From NCBI GenBank assembly GCA_937894805.1, contig CALAYR010000018.1, positions 1 through 31,460 of the forward strand: a stretch of 31,460 nucleotides of DNA, in the 5' to 3' direction. Shown here piece by piece: positions 23,202 through 30,140 of the stretch (its first letter is position 1; every line of letters starts with the position of its first letter). The notes beneath the pieces are model-generated. The model did no database searches, was not told where the DNA came from, and saw only the letters and a list, made by a program, of their open reading frames with translations. This DNA comes from an uncultured Acidimicrobiaceae bacterium (GTDB taxonomy: Bacteria > Actinomycetota > Acidimicrobiia > Acidimicrobiales > RAAP-2). The position numbers were made by a program, and so were the translations under genes.

Positions 23202-23225
23202 ACCATCATCATACCAAAAGTATGA
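23198..23225 (-). promoter_or_regulatory. Antitoxin operator with three phased half-sites
   Basis: TCATAC occurs at 23198-23203 and 23209-23214 and its complement GTATGA at 23220-23225, all 11 bases apart. On the minus strand the -10 box TATGAT occupies 23208-23213, six bases before the start codon. This is an autoregulatory site by position. Confidence 0.6.
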
Positions 23226-23256
23226 CTACTTTACTACTCGCTCTTGCAGTGCTGTT

Positions 23257-24708
23257 CTAGCGAGGACGCCTGGGCGCCCGTCGCTGACCCGAAGCGCTTG
23301 CTCCAGGTCCCGCACCGGTGCCGTCACTGCGGCCCGAGCCTGCGGGACGCTGACCATTCTTCGGACGTGGACGCTTGCCGGCAGCCTTCGCCTTGCCGGC
23401 GGTGCCTTCTCGACGTGGCTTGGTCCTCGTGCCGCTACCAACTTGTGGTGCGGCGACGGGAAAGCGTTCCGCTATTTCCTCTGGAGTGCAGAGCGTGCGA
23501 GGTCCCGGGGCAATCTCTTGCAGGATGGGATCGCCCACGCGAGCTGAAGCGACTCGAGGCGAGATGCCGGCGGCGCGGGTGAGTGAGGCCACTTCTTTGC
23601 GCTCGGCGTCTGCGGCGAGGGTGACGACGGTGCCGTCGGCTCCGGCCCGAGCGGTGCGGCCCGAGCGGTGGAGGTAGGCCTTGTGTTCGAGGGGCGGGTC
23701 GGCATGAATAACCAGACGAACGTCGTCAATGTGGATACCTCGAGCGGCAATGTCGGTAGCCACCATGGCCACGGCTCGTCCCTCCGCGAAGGCCGCCAAG
23801 TTCTTGACGCGAGCGGGCTGCGAAAGGTTGCCCTGCATCTCGACGGCCGGCACGCCAGCCTCATTTAACTTCTTGGAGAGCTGCTTGGCCCGATGCTTCA
23901 TTCTCGTAAAGATGATCACTTTGCCAGGAGCCGAAGCGAGATCCACCAGGACGTCGAATCGGTCGTCGGCCCGAACGTGCAGGACGTAGTGCTCCATCGT
24001 GGAGACGGGGGACTGCTCGGAGTCGACGCTGTGGGTGATGGGATTCGTCAAGAAGCGATCAACAATGTTTTTGACGCCGCCATCGAGGGTGGCCGAGAAG
24101 AGCATGCGTTGTCCGGTTTTCGGCGTCTGACTCATGAGTCGCGTTACCGGGGGCAAGAAACCTAGTTCGGCCATGTGGTCGGCTTCATCGAGCACGGTGA
24201 TCTCCACCAAGGAGAGCGTGAGGGCCCGTTGATTGAGGAGGTCTTCGAGTCGGCCCGGACAGGCAATGACGACGTCAACGCCGTCACGAAGACGGGTGAC
24301 CTGCGGTCCCTGGTTAACGCCACCGAAGATGCACATTGTCTTGAGGTTGAGCGCCTTGGCCAACGGGGCAAACGTGGCCTCAATCTGCAGGGCGAGCTCT
24401 CGTGTTGGCGCCAAGATCAGGGCTCGCGGCGCTTTCGGCTGACGCTGGGTCACCGATGCAGCCAATCGCGCGAGCACGGGAAGGGCGAAGGCGAGCGTCT
24501 TGCCGGAGCCGGTGCGGCCACGACCGAGTACATCGCGACCACTCATCGAGTCGATGAGGGTGGCCGCCTGGATGGGGAAGGGGGCCGTGATGCCTTGTTC
24601 GATCAACAGTTCGCAAAGTGCCTGGGGCACGCCGAGTTCGGCGAAGCTTGGGGTGGCCGAATCGCCGGAAGGCGACGTGGCAGGGTTTTCGTGGGCGTTA
24701 GATGACAT
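23257..24708 (-). CDS. DEAD-box ATP-dependent RNA helicase
   Basis: A 483-aa RNA helicase of the RhlE-like type, involved in RNA remodelling, ribosome assembly or RNA decay. In order: Q-motif region FAELGVPQALCELLIEQGI with the conserved PIQ, Walker A GRGRTGSGKT (about 62-71), PTRELALQI, the DEAD box in VLDEADHM, SAT, the RNA-binding TRMKHRAKQL, VATDIAARGI and HRSGRTARAG. A long basic Gly/Pro/Arg-rich tail (after about residue 400) follows, commonly RNA-binding. I use the ATG at 24708 because homologues start shortly before the Q motif; a longer frame to 24843 would add 45 atypical residues. Confidence 0.94.
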   Translation of the reverse strand: MSSNAHENPATSPSGDSATPSFAELGVPQALCELLIEQGITAPFPIQAATLIDSMSGRDVLGRGRTGSGKTLAFALPVLARLAASVTQRQPKAPRALILAPTRELALQIEATFAPLAKALNLKTMCIFGGVNQGPQVTRLRDGVDVVIACPGRLEDLLNQRALTLSLVEITVLDEADHMAELGFLPPVTRLMSQTPKTGQRMLFSATLDGGVKNIVDRFLTNPITHSVDSEQSPVSTMEHYVLHVRADDRFDVLVDLASAPGKVIIFTRMKHRAKQLSKKLNEAGVPAVEMQGNLSQPARVKNLAAFAEGRAVAMVATDIAARGIHIDDVRLVIHADPPLEHKAYLHRSGRTARAGADGTVVTLAADAERKEVASLTRAAGISPRVASARVGDPILQEIAPGPRTLCTPEEIAERFPVAAPQVGSGTRTKPRREGTAGKAKAAGKRPRPKNGQRPAGSGRSDGTGAGPGASASGQRRAPRRPR

Positions 24709-24863
24709 GAAGAGTGCACTCCTGATTGAGGTCCTCAGGGCATCTGCACGCCTCGCCACTGGTAACGGTGGGGCTTTGAGGATCTCCAAAGGGGTGACCC
24801 GGAAACGGAGCCACGATTCAATCCTACGCCACGACTCGCTCAAGACGATGCCGGCCGCCTATC

Positions 24864-24879
24864 AGGCACTCGAGTGCCT
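24864..24879. promoter_or_regulatory. Perfect 16-bp palindrome in divergent region
   Basis: AGGCACTCGAGTGCCT reads identically on both strands. It lies in the 291-base gap between the helicase (minus) and the DUF2256/photolyase operon (plus), so it may be an operator for either. Nothing else in the gap is recognised apart from short GC-rich stretches. Confidence 0.4.
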
Positions 24880-24999
24880 TAGTCCTCGTGACGATGACCG
24901 TCAGTCTCCTCCCCTGTGAGGGCGGTAGTGCGATGCGGTTTTCATTAGGTGGGCGTTGCATTCGAATCGCGTGGCGACATAGACCGGTAGAAGACAGGA

Positions 25000-25176
25000 G
25001 TGGGTAAGCAGCCGCGAGTAGCCAAGATAAAGAACGGGTTCGCCCCAAAGCAGTGTGAGGTCTGCGGCCTTCCCTTCGAGTGGCGTGCGAAGTGGCGGAA
25101 CAACTTCGATGAGGTTCGCTACTGCTCGACGAGGTGTTCGCGAACCGCTCGGGTAAATCGACGTTCAGCAACATGA
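25000..25176 (+). CDS. DUF2256 zinc-finger protein
   Basis: A 58-aa protein of the DUF2256 family. The two cysteine pairs are CEVCGLPF (C19, C22) and YCSTRC (C42, C46), separated by WRAKWRNNFDEVR, which is the family signature. The GTG at 25000 is the only possible start in frame, since a stop lies four codons upstream. The stop overlaps the photolyase ATG as ATGA (25173-25176), and DUF2256 is often next to such photolyases, so it likely helps photolyase function. The biochemical role is unknown. Confidence 0.85.
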   Translation: MGKQPRVAKIKNGFAPKQCEVCGLPFEWRAKWRNNFDEVRYCSTRCSRTARVNRRSAT

Positions 25177-26651
25177 CAACTTCTTTCTTTGTTCTCGGGG
25201 ACCAACTCTCGCTCGACGTGGCTCCGTGGTCGACGCTGGAGACTGACACGGTCATCGTGATGATTGAGAGCGAGTCGCTCATCAACCAGCCCCGTCATCT
25301 CACTCGCGTGGCGCTGTATCTCTCAGCCATGAGAAATTTCGCCGAGTCCCTGCGCGAACGAAATTTTGTCGTTGACTACCGACGAGCAGCCACCTTCACG
25401 CAAGGCCTGGCTGAGCACCGTGCGGAATTCAATCCCACGCAGATACTCATGAATGCGCCCAGGGGTCGCCATGCGCGATCGTTGTTCTCGCGACTCGGGG
25501 TGGAGCTACTGCCTGACCCCTTCTTTTTGACCGACGTGGAATCGATTCGCTCGCGTACCAAGCCGCCGAGCACGATGGAATTTTTTTACCGGGAACAACG
25601 CAAGCGACTCGATGTGTTGATGGATGGTGCTGAGCCGATTGGTGGTCAGTGGAACTACGACGTGGAGAATAGAAAGCCGCTGCCCCGCGATGGCGGTCAG
25701 TGGCCTGATCCGTGGTCGGCCGAATTGACGGTCGACGAGGTGGCTCTGATCGAGGAGCTAACGCCCGCTCACCCCGGCGGTAATGCCCTCAACTTTTGGC
25801 CGAGAACCAGAGCGCAAGCAATTGACCAGTTGCGTGATGCGGTGGAGCGAATCATTCCTCACTTCGGTCCCCACGAAGATGCCGCCAGCTTTGATAACTG
25901 GCACCTCGCCCACTCTCGCCTCAGCGCCGCACTCAACATGGGTCTCTTGCACCCGACGGAAGTGATTGAGGCGGTGGTCCGGCAGTTCAACGCGGGGGAG
26001 ATTCCACTCGCCAGCGCCGAGGGCTTTTTGCGACAGATCATCGGTTGGCGTGAATGGGTCTATGTCTTGCACCACCTACGCACATCTGAGTATTCGCAAC
26101 GCAATCATCTCGAGGCGAACAATGATCTGCCCGCTTCGTGGCAGCAGATGGGGCGTCATGAAATGCGCTGTCTCGATGGCGTGTTGCGCCACCTTCACGA
26201 CTACTCCTGGAACCATCACATTGAGCGGCTGATGGTGCTGGCTAACGCCGCCACGGTGGCCGGCATCAGTCCGCAGGCCGTTACGAAATGGATGATCGGG
26301 GCCTACGTCGACGGGGCCGAATGGGTAATGGAAGCCAACGTGATTGGCATGGGCACCTTTGCCGATGGCGGCGGCACGGGCACCAAGCCCTACATCGCGG
26401 GCGGTAACTATCTCAACAAGATGACGAACTTCTGCAAGGGTTGTGCCTTTTCGCCAACGGTTCGTACTGGAGCAACCGCCTGCCCGCTGACCACTCTGTA
26501 TTGGGACCTTCTGATCCGCAACGAGGCGGCACTCAGTCGAGTCAATCGAATCGCCCCGCAACGCAAAGCGGCCCTTGCTCGACCCGATCGAATAGAGATC
26601 AGTGCGGAAGCACCGCGGGCCATCCGAATCATTCTGAGGGGGACAAAGTGA
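25173..26651 (+). CDS. Iron-sulfur cryptochrome/photolyase family protein (FeS-BCP)
   Basis: A 492-aa flavoprotein of the prokaryotic (6-4) photolyase/FeS-BCP clade, which repairs UV lesions using FAD, an antenna and a 4Fe-4S cluster. The cluster ligands are Cys333, Cys421, Cys424 and Cys437, with spacings 88, 3 and 13, the same as I recall for PhrB of Agrobacterium (350, 438, 441, 454). The N-terminal FVLGDQLSLDVAPW, QIIGWREWVY, the YSWNHHIERLMVL segment and EWVMEANVIGMGTFADGG are family hallmarks. The ATG at 25173 overlaps the DUF2256 stop. Repair activity is expected but not proven by sequence. Confidence 0.93.
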   Translation: MTTSFFVLGDQLSLDVAPWSTLETDTVIVMIESESLINQPRHLTRVALYLSAMRNFAESLRERNFVVDYRRAATFTQGLAEHRAEFNPTQILMNAPRGRHARSLFSRLGVELLPDPFFLTDVESIRSRTKPPSTMEFFYREQRKRLDVLMDGAEPIGGQWNYDVENRKPLPRDGGQWPDPWSAELTVDEVALIEELTPAHPGGNALNFWPRTRAQAIDQLRDAVERIIPHFGPHEDAASFDNWHLAHSRLSAALNMGLLHPTEVIEAVVRQFNAGEIPLASAEGFLRQIIGWREWVYVLHHLRTSEYSQRNHLEANNDLPASWQQMGRHEMRCLDGVLRHLHDYSWNHHIERLMVLANAATVAGISPQAVTKWMIGAYVDGAEWVMEANVIGMGTFADGGGTGTKPYIAGGNYLNKMTNFCKGCAFSPTVRTGATACPLTTLYWDLLIRNEAALSRVNRIAPQRKAALARPDRIEISAEAPRAIRIILRGTK

Positions 26652-26714
26652 CATGCGCGGGGTCGTTGGGTTCCTAAGGGTGGGATAACCACCTATCGAG
26701 CACCAGGATATTTG

Positions 26715-26733
26715 ATACTAGATATAGTATATT
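26715..26733 (+). promoter_or_regulatory. Operator and -10 box of the XRE/nucleotidyltransferase pair
   Basis: ATACTA-GATA-TAGTAT (26715-26730) is a perfect 6+4+6 inverted repeat. TATATT (26728-26733) ends six bases before the ATG at 26740, with no ribosome site, so the transcript seems leaderless and the XRE protein probably represses itself here. Confidence 0.6.
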
Positions 26734-26739
26734 CCTAGA

Positions 26740-27348
26740 ATGGATGGAAAGCAAAAAGCAGCAGAGATACTTCGAACACTGAGGTCTCGTCACGAATTGA
26801 CGCAACGCGACCTCGCTCGACTAGTTGGTGTGCCCCAACCAACAATTTCATCCATTGAGTCAGGACTTCGTGAACCATCACTTTCACTGCTGAGTTCGAT
26901 AGTTGAGTCAGTTGGTGAATCACTGCAGGTAGTGGTGTTACCTGCAGAGCGGTCATCCGGTGTCGAAACGGCACGCAAAATTCGCCAGGTTGCAAGGGAG
27001 GGTCTCGACGCGAGAGTCCTCGAGGACGCCATACTTCGCCTCGCGTTGAGTTTCCGTGACACGATTCGGTCTCAGACCGATGAGAGATTCAGAGCACTCG
27101 TTTTCGACCCACCCTCTTTAACCGAGGATCGTCGATGGGATGCGTTCTTGGCAGCATCCGTCGAAGAAGAGTGCGCCCAACGAGATATCGCCCCACCACG
27201 TTGGGTGAATGATTCGCATCGATTCGTCAAGCCGTTCTGGTTCTTCTCCGAGAACCCCGCGCTGCATCAATGGGAATTTGAAACAGCACCAGCTGCTTTT
27301 ATACGCCACGGCATTTTGGCCGCCGCCGAAGAGCTTGCCAGCGTCTAG
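26740..27348 (+). CDS. XRE-family regulator/antitoxin
   Basis: A 202-aa protein with an N-terminal helix-turn-helix of the XRE type at about residues 16-60 (LTQRDLARLVGVPQPTISSI then ESGLREPSLSLL). The rest (residues 80-202) is helical and less conserved, with a tryptophan-rich end (FVKPFWFFSENPALHQWEF). It overlaps the nucleotidyltransferase GTG by one base, so the two genes act together. The size is larger than typical XRE antitoxins, and the C-terminal part probably binds the partner. Confidence 0.8.
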   Translation: MDGKQKAAEILRTLRSRHELTQRDLARLVGVPQPTISSIESGLREPSLSLLSSIVESVGESLQVVVLPAERSSGVETARKIRQVAREGLDARVLEDAILRLALSFRDTIRSQTDERFRALVFDPPSLTEDRRWDAFLAASVEEECAQRDIAPPRWVNDSHRFVKPFWFFSENPALHQWEFETAPAAFIRHGILAAAEELASV

Positions 27349-27878
27349 TGCAACGTTCCGAACTGGTGGCCGCACTGACGGACGTTGGGCGGGAGTTGGA
27401 ACTTCAAGGGGTACGGGCGCGCCTCTACGTCGTAGGGGGAGCATTGATGGTTTTGGCTCACAACTTCCGAGATGCGACTGATGACGTGGACGGTGATTTC
27501 TACCCGCGAGATATCGTCACTGCGATTGCTCGTGATGTCGCCAATCGACGTGGGTTGCCGGCCGACTGGCTTAATGCCGCTGCAACTGGGTTCATCCCGG
27601 TGTTTAAGTCGCCAGATTGGCGCCCTCTGTTTCTATTCGGGAGCCTGGAAGTTCTGGCGGCAGACAATCGGACGATGCTCGCAATGAAAATTCGCGCAAG
27701 CCGAGGGCGCCGCGATGAACCGGACATTGCGCTGCTCCTCCAGCTATGCGAAATAGATACCGTCCAGGCCGCATTCAGTCTTTATGAAGAATATTTTCCG
27801 GAAGATCCACCGCCTCTACGTGCGCGAGCGATGGTGGAGTTTCTGCTCGGTGGCTCCAATAATGAAACAACGAGTTAA
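27348..27878 (+). CDS. Nucleotidyltransferase-like protein (DUF6036/AbiEii type), putative toxin
   Basis: A 176-aa protein with the minimal nucleotidyltransferase pattern: Gly30-Gly31 in VVGGALMVLA, then Arg41, Thr44, Asp46 and Asp48 in RDATDDVDGDF, which fits the GG...RxxTxDxD motif of DUF6036/AbiEii-type proteins. Known AbiEii-type toxins modify tRNA ends with nucleotides. It begins with GTG overlapping the stop of the XRE gene. The later LEVLAADNRTMLAMKIRASR and RRDEPDIALLLQ recall the conserved K and D-D region of the same group. Toxicity is inferred from the pairing. Confidence 0.75.
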   Translation: MQRSELVAALTDVGRELELQGVRARLYVVGGALMVLAHNFRDATDDVDGDFYPRDIVTAIARDVANRRGLPADWLNAAATGFIPVFKSPDWRPLFLFGSLEVLAADNRTMLAMKIRASRGRRDEPDIALLLQLCEIDTVQAAFSLYEEYFPEDPPPLRARAMVEFLLGGSNNETTS

Positions 27879-28050
27879 CGAGCCCAACCGCGGATTTTCT
27901 GAGGTTGATGGTCCAACGTTGGACTCTGCGGACCAGCCTCGAATCAGTCTGCGGAGGGGGCAATAGGGACTCCCGCAGGTGGGCCCGAGCAGGACTTCGT
28001 TGGAGTTTCGGCCGCATCTTTTGGTTCATATACAGCGGTTAACGGAGTCC
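27879..28050. other. Convergent intergenic spacer with palindrome and hairpin
   Basis: It contains a perfect 14-bp palindrome GTCCAACGTTGGAC at 27911-27924 and a hairpin formed by CTGCGGAG (27949-27956) and CTCCCGCAG (27970-27978, one bulge). Both may act as transcription stops between the convergent genes. No coding potential is seen. Confidence 0.4.
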
Positions 28051-28512
28051 CTACAGATTTACGGCGCGTTCAATCACTTCGTTGATGATGCCTTCCAGTG
28101 GTCGGTCAGTGCGGATTTCAGCGCCGGCCCCCGCCCGAAGAATCGGCTCGACTCGTTCCAGGTCGCTCAGTATTTGTGACAGCTCGTTGGGCGATTGCCC
28201 GAACTGATTACTCGTTCGGCTCGCAATCCTTTCGATCATGACGTCCACGGGAGTGCTCAGCAATATCACGAGATCAAATTGGTCGTAGAACTTTCCTTGG
28301 TTGGAAGCACAGCCCGCTATGAACAACATTTCGGCATCTTCGGTTTGCAGTAGCTCCTGGACGAGCGTCTCGTTCCAGATCCATTCCCCGTCGGGCGATG
28401 ATTCGCAGAATCCGTAGTCGGTATCGACTGCCTTCATTCCACGCGCCGCGAGGCCGGCGACCACAGATGATTTTCCGGTGCCCGACATTCCGGTAAGGAG
28501 TACACGCTTCAC
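28051..28512 (-). CDS. Small P-loop NTPase, kinase-like
   Basis: A 153-aa protein with Walker A GMSGTGKSS at residues 8-16 and an Asp-rich switch-like region KAVDTDYGF, followed by a helical lid with MIERIASRTSNQFG. It has the size and order of shikimate- or gluconate-kinase-like small molecule kinases and is often annotated AAA family ATPase. It starts with GTG. It is a single minus-strand gene. The substrate is not predictable. Confidence 0.82.
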   Translation of the reverse strand: MKRVLLTGMSGTGKSSVVAGLAARGMKAVDTDYGFCESSPDGEWIWNETLVQELLQTEDAEMLFIAGCASNQGKFYDQFDLVILLSTPVDVMIERIASRTSNQFGQSPNELSQILSDLERVEPILRAGAGAEIRTDRPLEGIINEVIERAVNL

Positions 28513-28581
28513 GGGGTAACCGTACTGTCATCCAGCGAATGGTCGAAAGTGAAAATCGCCCGTTTGCTGAACTGCCAAATA

Positions 28582-28615
28582 TTGGTGGAGGTAATGGGAC
28601 TATGTTCGAACCCCT
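28582..28615 (-). repeat. Degenerate copy of the tRNA-Ala 3' end
   Basis: TTGGTGGAGGTAA (28582-28594) and TTCGAACCCCT (28605-28615) are identical to 30064-30076 and 30082-30092 of the tRNA-Ala, which are the CCA end with the acceptor strand and the T-arm. They are ten bases apart here instead of five, so the T-stem is broken and no tRNA can form. It looks like an attachment-site remnant. Confidence 0.7.
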
Positions 28616-28732
28616 CCTGGGGCCAGAAACTACTTAGTTTCAGGGGTTTCTGATGAAGCGCGCCCGCCAAAAAGGATCAAACCCGACAATTCTCCGCTAG
28701 CAGCGGAAGAGATGGGACAACGTTCGAGCCCC
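28594..28732. repeat. Imperfect direct repeat of 21 bases, 118 bases apart
   Basis: 28594-28614 and 28712-28732 share 18 of 21 bases, both beginning ATGGGAC and containing GTTCGA and CCCC. The first copy is part of the tRNA-like fragment. A hairpin TCCGCT-AGC-AGCGGA (about 28692-28706) lies between them. Confidence 0.5.
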
Positions 28733-28799
28733 ACGTCCTTGCCCCAAGTTTGAGTGAGCTGCTCGTAAAATGAGAGCACACAACGAAGGAAGGACTTCC

Positions 28800-29198
28800 G
28801 TGCCTCCCATTTTTCATCTTTCGATTCCTGTCCGTGATCTGAGTGAGGCAGTCGACTTCTACCAGAGCCACCTCGGTGCTGAGATTGGAAGGAGAACGGA
28901 CGACTTTGTCGATGCCCTGCTCTTTGGCGCACAAGTAACGCTTCAAAACGATCCGGCCAGCGTGACGGCACCAATGCCGAGGACGAGACACTTCGGGGCG
29001 ACCGTTTCATGGGACGCGTGGGAGTCAATCTCAGCTCGTCTTCGTGGAGGTCCGCTGATTGTTGAGCCGCCAACTCTCTCGTATGTGGGCGAGCCCACAG
29101 AGCAAGGAAAATTGATGATCAAAGATCCGAGCGGAAATCTCATCGAAATCAAGGCATACCGCCAACCTGACAAGGTTCTCGGCTCCCTGGCACACTGA
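28800..29198 (+). CDS. VOC (glyoxalase/bleomycin-resistance) family protein
   Basis: A 132-aa protein of the vicinal-oxygen-chelate fold, with two beta-alpha-beta-beta-beta units. The metal-site residues look like His in IFHLSIPVRDL and Glu in GNLIEIKAY; DFYQSHLGAEIG is typical. GTG at 28800 is preferred because GAAGGAAGGA precedes it; ATG at 28770 has nothing comparable. It may be a lyase, dioxygenase or a drug-binding protein. It is a single gene next to the AbrB/VapC pair. Confidence 0.83.
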   Translation: MPPIFHLSIPVRDLSEAVDFYQSHLGAEIGRRTDDFVDALLFGAQVTLQNDPASVTAPMPRTRHFGATVSWDAWESISARLRGGPLIVEPPTLSYVGEPTEQGKLMIKDPSGNLIEIKAYRQPDKVLGSLAH

Positions 29199-29329
29199 TC
29201 AGATAGTTCCAGAGGAGCCCTTCCTCTCAACAGTCTTGAGGCTCAATCCCGAAGCGTCTCCTGAGTTAGCTGCTTGTACGGTCGGTGTTCTTCCAAGAGC
29301 GAGGGGCGAATCCGTCGGACATCTGATAT

Positions 29330-29353
29330 CCTTACATTTAGAAAAAAGTAAGG
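29330..29353 (+). promoter_or_regulatory. Inverted repeat before the AbrB-type antitoxin
   Basis: CCTTAC and GTAAGG form a perfect 6-bp inverted repeat with a 12-base spacer. Its right arm overlaps the ribosome-binding site AAGGAG of the gene at 29362, so a bound antitoxin would cover promoter and start region. TACATT at 29333-29338 is a possible -10 box. Confidence 0.5.
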
Positions 29354-29361
29354 AGAACAAC

Positions 29362-29610
29362 ATGGACGTGGCCGCTCGCTTGAGCTCCAAAGGGCAGGTA
29401 ACGATTCCGAAGGCAGTACGTGATGCCCTCGGTGTTGAAGAAGGCGACTCAGTTATTTTTCGCATTGATGGCAACCTGGCGACGCTTCAGCGGACACCAG
29501 ATTTTCTTGAACTGGCGGGAACACTCGCCGCGCCGGCAACAAAGAAGAGCGCCAGCTGGGACCGAGTCCTCGAGATCTCACGTGCGAGTAGGGCCAAGAA
29601 GTTTCAGTGA
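29362..29610 (+). CDS. AbrB/SpoVT-type antitoxin
   Basis: An 82-aa antitoxin with the swapped-hairpin AbrB DNA-binding domain: ARLSSKGQVTIPKAVRDALG then EEGDSVIFRIDG. The C-terminal part (TKKSASWDRVLEISRASRAK) would bind the PIN toxin. The ATG has AAGGAG eight bases upstream; longer frames from 29236 are excluded since they pass through the operator. The stop overlaps the toxin start as GTGA. Confidence 0.9.
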   Translation: MDVAARLSSKGQVTIPKAVRDALGVEEGDSVIFRIDGNLATLQRTPDFLELAGTLAAPATKKSASWDRVLEISRASRAKKFQ

Positions 29611-29999
29611 GTTCGTTTGTCGACACCAACGTTCTGGTTCGTCATCTGGTTGGTGATCCACCCGACATGGCGAGGCGAGCCACCGCCTTTTTGAGGGATG
29701 AAGAGAGTCTCTACCTCGCTGATCTCATCGTTGCCGAAACGGTGTACGTACTCGAATCGTTCTACGAAATCGACCGTTCTCGCATCAGTGAAGCAATTCG
29801 ATCCTTGCTGGCGATGGAGTCCGTCCGAGTCATTGACGCTCCGCTACTCCTGCAAACGGTTGCCTTGTACGAAGGCGAACGGCTTGATTTTGCCGACGCC
29901 TACCTCGTGGCTTGCGCGGAAACCACTGGGGTAGGAAAGGTCGCTTCTTTCGACAAAGCCATCAGTCGAATACCCACGGTCGAGAGAATCGAGCCCTAA
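29607..29999 (+). CDS. VapC-type PIN-domain toxin
   Basis: A 130-aa PIN-domain endoribonuclease toxin. Acidic residues are Asp6 in FVDTNVLVRHL, Glu44 in DLIVAETVYVLE, Asp97 in DFADAYLVACAE and Asp116 in VASFDKAISR. It starts with GTG overlapping the AbrB stop. All catalytic positions are present; it belongs to a different PIN branch from the VapC at 19739, as seen from the DTNVLVRH and ADLIVAETVYVLE motifs. Confidence 0.92.
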   Translation: MSSFVDTNVLVRHLVGDPPDMARRATAFLRDEESLYLADLIVAETVYVLESFYEIDRSRISEAIRSLLAMESVRVIDAPLLLQTVALYEGERLDFADAYLVACAETTGVGKVASFDKAISRIPTVERIEP

Positions 30000-30022
30000 G
30001 GAATCAATTCACCAACCGGTTT

Positions 30023-30070
30023 CATCGTCATAAACGATGTCCACCAAATGGGACCTACGGCATTTGGTGG
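30023..30070 (-). terminator. Two hairpins at the tRNA-Ala trailer
   Basis: CCACCAAATG (30041-30050) and CATTTGGTGG (30061-30070) pair over ten bases; the second arm includes the encoded CCA of the tRNA. CATCGT (30023-30028) and ACGATG (30034-30039) form a further 6-bp hairpin. They may stop or process the tRNA transcript and the convergent VapC mRNA. No clear T-tract is present. Confidence 0.45.
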
Positions 30071-30140
30071 AGGTAAGGGGATTCGAACCCCTGACCCCTT
30101 GCATGCCATGCAAGTGCTCTACCAGCTGAGCTATACCCCC
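30065..30140 (-). tRNA. tRNA-Ala (anticodon GGC)
   Basis: The minus strand folds as a full cloverleaf: acceptor GGGGGTA with TACCTCC (one G-U), D-arm region AGCTCAGCTGGTAGAGC, anticodon stem CTTGC/GCAAG around ATGGCAT (anticodon GGC, decoding GCC), and T-arm AGGGGTTCGAATCCCCT. The discriminator is A and CCA is encoded. The identity is alanine because of the anticodon. It is 76 bases with CCA. Confidence 0.97.

Noticed and set aside
24709..24843. N-terminal extension of the helicase to 24843
   Set aside because: The extra residues are unlike helicase N-termini, and the ATG at 24708 fits the family start before the Q motif.
28582..28732. A second tRNA gene
   Set aside because: Only the T-arm and CCA-end segments are present, five extra bases break the T-stem, and no D or anticodon arm can be built.
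28630..29073. A 147-codon minus-strand frame over the VOC gene
   Set aside because: It is a shadow of the VOC protein, which has a good ribosome site and recognised motifs.
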